Below are positions 15,492 to 18,546 of a DNA stretch of 18,546 bases, one piece after another (position 1 is the first letter of the stretch; every line of letters begins with the position of its first letter). Below the pieces are notes generated by a model. The model was not told where the DNA came from. It was given only the letters and a program-made list of their open reading frames with translations, and did not search any database. Position numbers and translations under genes: made by a program. Origin of the DNA: an uncultured Lachnospiraceae bacterium. Lineage in GTDB: Bacteria; Bacillota; Clostridia; Lachnospirales; Lachnospiraceae. The stretch spans positions 1-18,546 of the forward strand of contig CACZTA010000181.1 in NCBI GenBank assembly GCA_902783935.1, given 5' to 3'.

Positions 15492-16649
15492 TCAGTGCGC
15501 CCTGTAGCGCCGAAGCACAGGGATAACTTCACGAAGGACTTCAAGCGTCCTGTCGATTTCTTCCTCTGTATTCAGCTCGGAAAAACTGAAGCGGACGGAA
15601 GAGACCGCCTCTTCTTTCACCGCGGCGATCGCCGTCATCGTCGGACTCGCCAGCCTTTTATGTGTTGAGCAGGCTGAACCGGCAGACACGTAGATTCCCC
15701 TGTCTTCCAGCGTATGAAGCAGGACTTCCGATCCGATGCCCGTGAATGCGGCATGGACAATATGCGGTGCCCTTGTTTCCGCATCACCTCCGTGAACAAC
15801 TACCCCGTCCATTTCTCTCAGGCCTGCTTCCAGACGGTCCCTGAGTTCCATCATATGTCCGGTTTTCTCTTCAAACTGTTCATATGCCTCCCTGCATGCA
15901 GCGGCAAGCCCTGCGATGCCGGGAACATTTTCCGTACCTGACCGCATGCCGCCCTGCTGTCCCCCTCCGTACAGGAGCGGGAGGATCCGGACGCCGTTCC
16001 GCACATACAAAAAGCCGGTTCCCTTCGGCCCGTGAAATTTGTGCCCGCTTACGGACATAAGATCAATGCCGCTTTTTCTCGGCTGGATGCGGTATTTGCC
16101 GTACGCCTGGACCGCGTCGACATGAACCAGCGCGTTCGGGCAGTGCCGGTGCACGGAGGCAGCAATCCTGTCAACAGGAACGACCGCCCCGATCTCATTA
16201 TTCACATACATGGCTGAAACGAGAATAACATCTTCCGTCAGCATCGCTTCCAGTGCTGCCTCATCGGGATGTCCGACGGAATCAACGGGTATCTTTTTTA
16301 CGCAGAAGCCGGATTTTTCAAGAAACCGCAGCGGTTCGGAAACAGACGGATGCTCCATCTCCGTCACGAGAATGGTGTTTCCCCGCCTCTTAAGCGCACC
16401 GGCAGCGCCGGTAAGCGCCCAGTTATTCGATTCCGTGCCGCCTGACGTAAAAAATATCTCTTTGTCGGTTACCCGCAGGGTCTCTGCGATTGTTCTGCGG
16501 GCTTCTTTCAGGTACTTCTCGGCCTCAACGCCTTTCCGGTGCATGGAAGACGGGTTGCCGTAGTCCTCTGTCATGGTGCGGATCACGGCATCAAGTACAC
16601 GCTGTGACGGTTTTGTCGTTGCGGAATTATCAAAGTATATTTCTTTCAT
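15492..16649 (-). CDS. Cysteine desulfurase (NifS/IscS family, ThiI partner, NifZ-like)
   Basis: PLP enzyme that takes sulfur from cysteine as an enzyme-bound persulfide. The 385-residue product starts IYFDNSATTKPS. HPSVSEP marks the cofactor region, HVDAVQAYGK (176-185) the phosphate end, SGHKFHGPKG gives the Schiff-base Lys204, and SAGSACST gives catalytic Cys328 in a short loop. It lies 57 bp before thiI on the same strand, the arrangement of Bacillus nifZ-thiI, so its likely main acceptor is ThiI for s4U8. No scaffold or iscU gene is adjacent, which argues against the general iron-sulfur assembly role. The ATG at 16649 has no recognisable ribosome site; upstream codons in frame give no better start. 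A very short leader is possible. Confidence 0.92.
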   Translation of the reverse strand: MKEIYFDNSATTKPSQRVLDAVIRTMTEDYGNPSSMHRKGVEAEKYLKEARRTIAETLRVTDKEIFFTSGGTESNNWALTGAAGALKRRGNTILVTEMEHPSVSEPLRFLEKSGFCVKKIPVDSVGHPDEAALEAMLTEDVILVSAMYVNNEIGAVVPVDRIAASVHRHCPNALVHVDAVQAYGKYRIQPRKSGIDLMSVSGHKFHGPKGTGFLYVRNGVRILPLLYGGGQQGGMRSGTENVPGIAGLAAACREAYEQFEEKTGHMMELRDRLEAGLREMDGVVVHGGDAETRAPHIVHAAFTGIGSEVLLHTLEDRGIYVSAGSACSTHKRLASPTMTAIAAVKEEAVSSVRFSFSELNTEEEIDRTLEVLREVIPVLRRYRAH

Positions 16650-16652
16650 TTT

Positions 16653-16663
16653 TATGGTAAAAT
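16653..16663 (+). promoter_or_regulatory. Extended -10 promoter candidate for truA
   Basis: TATGG followed directly by TAAAAT (16658-16663) fits the TRTGN extended -10 pattern of Gram-positive sigma-A promoters. No good -35 box lies 17 bases upstream (GTATAT), as is common for this class. The predicted start near 16670 leaves a leader of about 70 bases. Confidence 0.5.
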
Positions 16664-16664
16664 C

Positions 16665-16694
16665 AATATGAAAAACGTTGTCCGGCACTGTCAC
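16665..16694 (-). promoter_or_regulatory. Candidate promoter of cysteine desulfurase-thiI
   Basis: On the minus strand GTGACA (-35, 16689-16694), 18 bases, then CATATT (-10, 16665-16670). It would start transcription near 16658, giving a leader of only about nine bases, consistent with the missing ribosome site. The -10 box sits one base from the truA -10 box on the other strand. Confidence 0.4.
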
Positions 16695-16704
16695 GTCCCG
16701 GACA
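16679..16704. repeat. Inverted repeat between cysteine desulfurase gene and truA
   Basis: TGTCCGG (16679-16685) and CCGGACA (16698-16704) form a perfect 7-bp dyad with a 12-base centre. The centre contains the predicted -35 box of the desulfurase promoter. On the plus strand it lies in the truA leader. It could be an operator or an RNA hairpin; no T run follows. Confidence 0.55.
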
Positions 16705-16738
16705 CTTCGACGGATTCGGTTCTTCCATGGAGGAAAGT

Positions 16739-17485
16739 ATGAAAAACTATCGCATGACCGTCCAGTACGACGGCACACGCTACAACGGGTGGCAGAAGCA
16801 GGGAGATACGGATAATACCATCCAGAATAAGCTGGAAACGATCCTGACACGCCTTACCGGGGAAAAAGTCAGTGTGAACGGGGCCGGACGGACAGACGCC
16901 GGCGTCCACGCAAAAGGGCAGGTCGCCCAGTTTCGCGCGGAAACGGATCTCACGGAAGCAGAAATCAGGGATTATCTGAACCGTTACCTTCCCGACGATA
17001 TCGGCGTACTGCTTTTAAAAGAAGCGGCGCCCCGCTTCCACAGCAGATATAATGCATCCACCAAATACTACCTCTACCGGATCGGTAAAAATAAAGCCGC
17101 TCATATATTCGAGCGCAAATATATTTACGAATACAGAGGAGAGACCCCTCTGGATACGGCAGCAATGAAGCTCGCAACGCTGCAGCTGATCGGCGAGCAC
17201 GATTTCCGCAGTTTCTGCGGAAATCCGAAAATGAACAAATCAACCGTCCGGACGATCTATTCGATCCGGATCACCGAAACAGAGGATGAAATTGACATCG
17301 GGTTTTTCGGCGACGGTTTTCTTCAGTATATGGTCCGCATCCTCGTCGGCACACTCATCGAAGTCGGGGAACACAGACGTGATCCCCAGTCCATGGACAG
17401 CCTGCTTGAATCAAGGAGCCGGCGGATGGCCGGCCCGACCGCGCCGGCCTGCGGGCTCACCCTCATGGAAGTCCGCTACAGCTGA
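16739..17485 (+). CDS. truA: tRNA pseudouridine synthase A (TruA)
   Basis: Isomerises uridines 38, 39 and 40 in the tRNA anticodon stem-loop to pseudouridine. The 248-residue product has the family length. It opens YRMTVQYDGTRYNGWQKQ; the catalytic motif GAGRTDAGVHAKGQ places the nucleophilic Asp at residue 53. Later landmarks are HDFRSFCG, FGDGFLQYMVRILVGTLIEV near 185-205 and the closing GLTLMEVRY. I start at 16739, with GGAGG five bases upstream; an in-frame ATG at 16727 contains that site and would add four residues. It is monocistronic: divergent from the cysteine desulfurase gene and convergent with prmA, with a GC-rich terminator immediately after its stop. Confidence 0.95.
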   Translation: MKNYRMTVQYDGTRYNGWQKQGDTDNTIQNKLETILTRLTGEKVSVNGAGRTDAGVHAKGQVAQFRAETDLTEAEIRDYLNRYLPDDIGVLLLKEAAPRFHSRYNASTKYYLYRIGKNKAAHIFERKYIYEYRGETPLDTAAMKLATLQLIGEHDFRSFCGNPKMNKSTVRTIYSIRITETEDEIDIGFFGDGFLQYMVRILVGTLIEVGEHRRDPQSMDSLLESRSRRMAGPTAPACGLTLMEVRYS

Positions 17486-17510
17486 AAACACGCGGATTCA
17501 GCAGCTGACT

Positions 17511-17542
17511 GCGCGCCCGCGGGGCGCGCTCTTTCAGTTTTT
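17511..17542 (+). terminator. GC-rich terminator of truA
   Basis: GCGCGCCC (17511-17518) pairs with GGGCGCGC (17522-17529) around GCG, followed by TCTTTCAGTTTTT. The T-rich tail overlaps the last codons and stop of prmA on the other strand (stop at 17534-17536). The minus-strand side has no T run, so termination of prmA transcripts here is less sure. Confidence 0.75.
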
Positions 17543-18493
17543 CCGAAACACGATTCCCGACCATTCTCCCTGGCGCAGAATTTCCTCCGTGCGGAACCCT
17601 GCTTTTGCTGCCGCCTCAAGAACGATATCTTCTTTCTCATTAAGGATACCGGAAGTGATATAATAACCGCCCGGTTTTACATGCAGAGGAACGACCGGCG
17701 TGATATCCCGGAGAATCTCCGCGATGATATTTGCACAGACGATATCATAGTTCTGATACCCCGCCTGCTCCCTGAGCTGCCCGTCTTCGGCCAGATTGCC
17801 GATCACATACTCAAACCGGCCTTCTTCGATCTCATTCTGAGCGAGATTATCCGCTATCGCGGGGAGCGTATTCTCATCCAGATCCGTTCCGAAGACGTAG
17901 GCGGCGCCCCGTTTCAGGGCTGCTATCCCCAGGATTCCGCTCCCTGTGCCGATATCAAGAATGCGGTCCCCTTCTTTCATATACTTCGCGATTGCTCTCA
18001 GTGCCAGCTGGGTCGATTCATGGGCGCCTGTTCCGAAAGCCGTTCCCGGATCTATGTGAAGCACCATGGAAATGCCTTCTTCATCCGTGTCCTCTTCTTT
18101 CTCCCAGGTGGGACAGATCAGAATATCATCGACGCGAAACTTATGGAACCAGGCTTTCCAGTTATTAATCCAGTCCTCTTCCGCCGTCTCTGACTCCGTG
18201 ATTTCGACTTCCCCGGGATCTGCATAAGCCCGCATTTCCTCAATACCCCTTCTCACTTTCTCCACAACAGCCCTGCTGTCTGCTTCTTTATCCGTGTAGA
18301 AGGAAATAAAGGCAATATGATCATCTTCGGGCGTCTCGGGCACCACGTCCCCGAACAGCCCGCCGCTCTCTTCGGGCGTCACGGGACGGCTGTCTTCAAT
18401 CTGGACGCCTCCGTACCCGAGACTGTCCAGAAGCCCGCAGACCAGGTCTTCCGCTTCCTCAGTTGTCCTGACAGTAAACTTTTTCCACTCCAT
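17534..18493 (-). CDS. prmA: Ribosomal protein L11 methyltransferase PrmA
   Basis: SAM-dependent enzyme that trimethylates ribosomal protein L11. The product is 319 residues, typical length. The N-terminal substrate-recognition domain (about 1-115) contains EEDWINNWKAWFHKFRV (105-121). The catalytic domain has IDPGTAFGTGAHEST (147-161), motif I ILDIGTGSGILGIAALKRG (178-196), the SAM acid in FGTDLDENTL and IVCANIIAEIL (251-261) in place of the NPPY motif. GGYYITSGIL and GEWSGIVFRKN finish the protein. GAGG lies six bases before the ATG at 18493. It follows the stop of the upstream gene by 11 bp; in many Clostridia that neighbour is dnaJ. It is convergent with truA (48-bp gap). Confidence 0.95.
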   Translation of the reverse strand: MEWKKFTVRTTEEAEDLVCGLLDSLGYGGVQIEDSRPVTPEESGGLFGDVVPETPEDDHIAFISFYTDKEADSRAVVEKVRRGIEEMRAYADPGEVEITESETAEEDWINNWKAWFHKFRVDDILICPTWEKEEDTDEEGISMVLHIDPGTAFGTGAHESTQLALRAIAKYMKEGDRILDIGTGSGILGIAALKRGAAYVFGTDLDENTLPAIADNLAQNEIEEGRFEYVIGNLAEDGQLREQAGYQNYDIVCANIIAEILRDITPVVPLHVKPGGYYITSGILNEKEDIVLEAAAKAGFRTEEILRQGEWSGIVFRKN

Positions 18494-18504
18494 CTTAAGC
18501 CTCT

Positions 18505-18546
18505 TCAGAACGACTCGCCGCAGGCTTTTGCATAAGCCTTCAGTGC
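18505..18546 (-). CDS. C-terminal tail of an upstream gene, possibly dnaJ
   Basis: On the minus strand the frame entering from the window edge reads ALKAYAKACGESF and then TGA (18507-18505), 11 bp before prmA. Thirteen residues are too few for a firm identification. The pattern AL-x-x-aromatic-A-x-A-x-GE resembles the end of DnaJ, and dnaJ-prmA adjacency is common in Bacillota heat-shock operons, so dnaJ is my best guess from context. The frame of prmA itself is also open to the edge, but its ribosome site and N-terminus argue for a start at 18493. Confidence 0.4.
   Translation of the reverse strand, partial: ALKAYAKACGESF

Noticed and set aside
16650..16850. Upstream start for the cysteine desulfurase at 16850
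   Set aside because: It would overlap the beginning of truA on the other strand and add 67 residues unlike any NifS-family N-terminus.

Overview
This is a chromosomal core-gene window of a Gram-positive, low-GC-phylum bacterium (Bacillota). CodY, IreB, DUF1292, a YlbF-family protein, an RNase J, a rhodanese-less ThiI and a HrcA-type CIRCE operator all point there. The gene content and the divergent HPr-like protein fit Clostridia best, probably Lachnospiraceae or a relative; that family-level placement is inference. I see no mobile element, phage gene, CRISPR array, rRNA or tRNA gene, and no stretch over about 305 bp without a gene.

Layout. (1) 1-1350, minus strand: groES and the first 311 codons of groEL, behind a sigma-A promoter and CIRCE. 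(2) 1388-4612, minus strand: topA and codY, with a terminator after codY. (3) 4685-7369, plus strand: comM and dprA, divergent from topA; both proteins handle incoming single-stranded DNA during transformation. (4) 7329-12499, minus strand: a seven-gene operon ireB, ruvX, DUF1292, RNase J, ylbF-like, trmR, trhP. It starts at a promoter overlapping the end of mtaB and stops at a hairpin shared with dprA. (5) 12496-13866, minus strand: mtaB. (6) 13877-14254, plus strand: a small HPr-like gene with its own promoter and terminator. (7) 14259-16694, minus strand: a cysteine desulfurase followed by thiI. (8) 16653-17542, plus strand: truA. (9) 17534-18546, minus strand: prmA, preceded by the last 13 codons of an upstream gene that may be dnaJ.

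Functional theme. Six genes between 7.3 and 17.5 kb modify tRNA: trmR and trhP (5-methoxyuridine at U34), mtaB (ms2t6A37), cysteine desulfurase plus thiI (s4U8) and truA (pseudouridine 38-40). They are interleaved with RNA turnover (RNase J, YlbF-like), translation-apparatus methylation (PrmA), chaperonins and global regulators (CodY, IreB, an HPr-like protein).

I did not find a convincing undescribed multi-gene system. The items most worth a second look are small: a shared terminator hairpin containing both stop codons of dprA and trhP, four TGAACG repeats plus a hairpin in the ireB leader, a dyad and overlapping promoters between truA and the cysteine desulfurase gene, and an HPr-like protein that has lost the phosphorylatable histidine but kept the regulatory serine.
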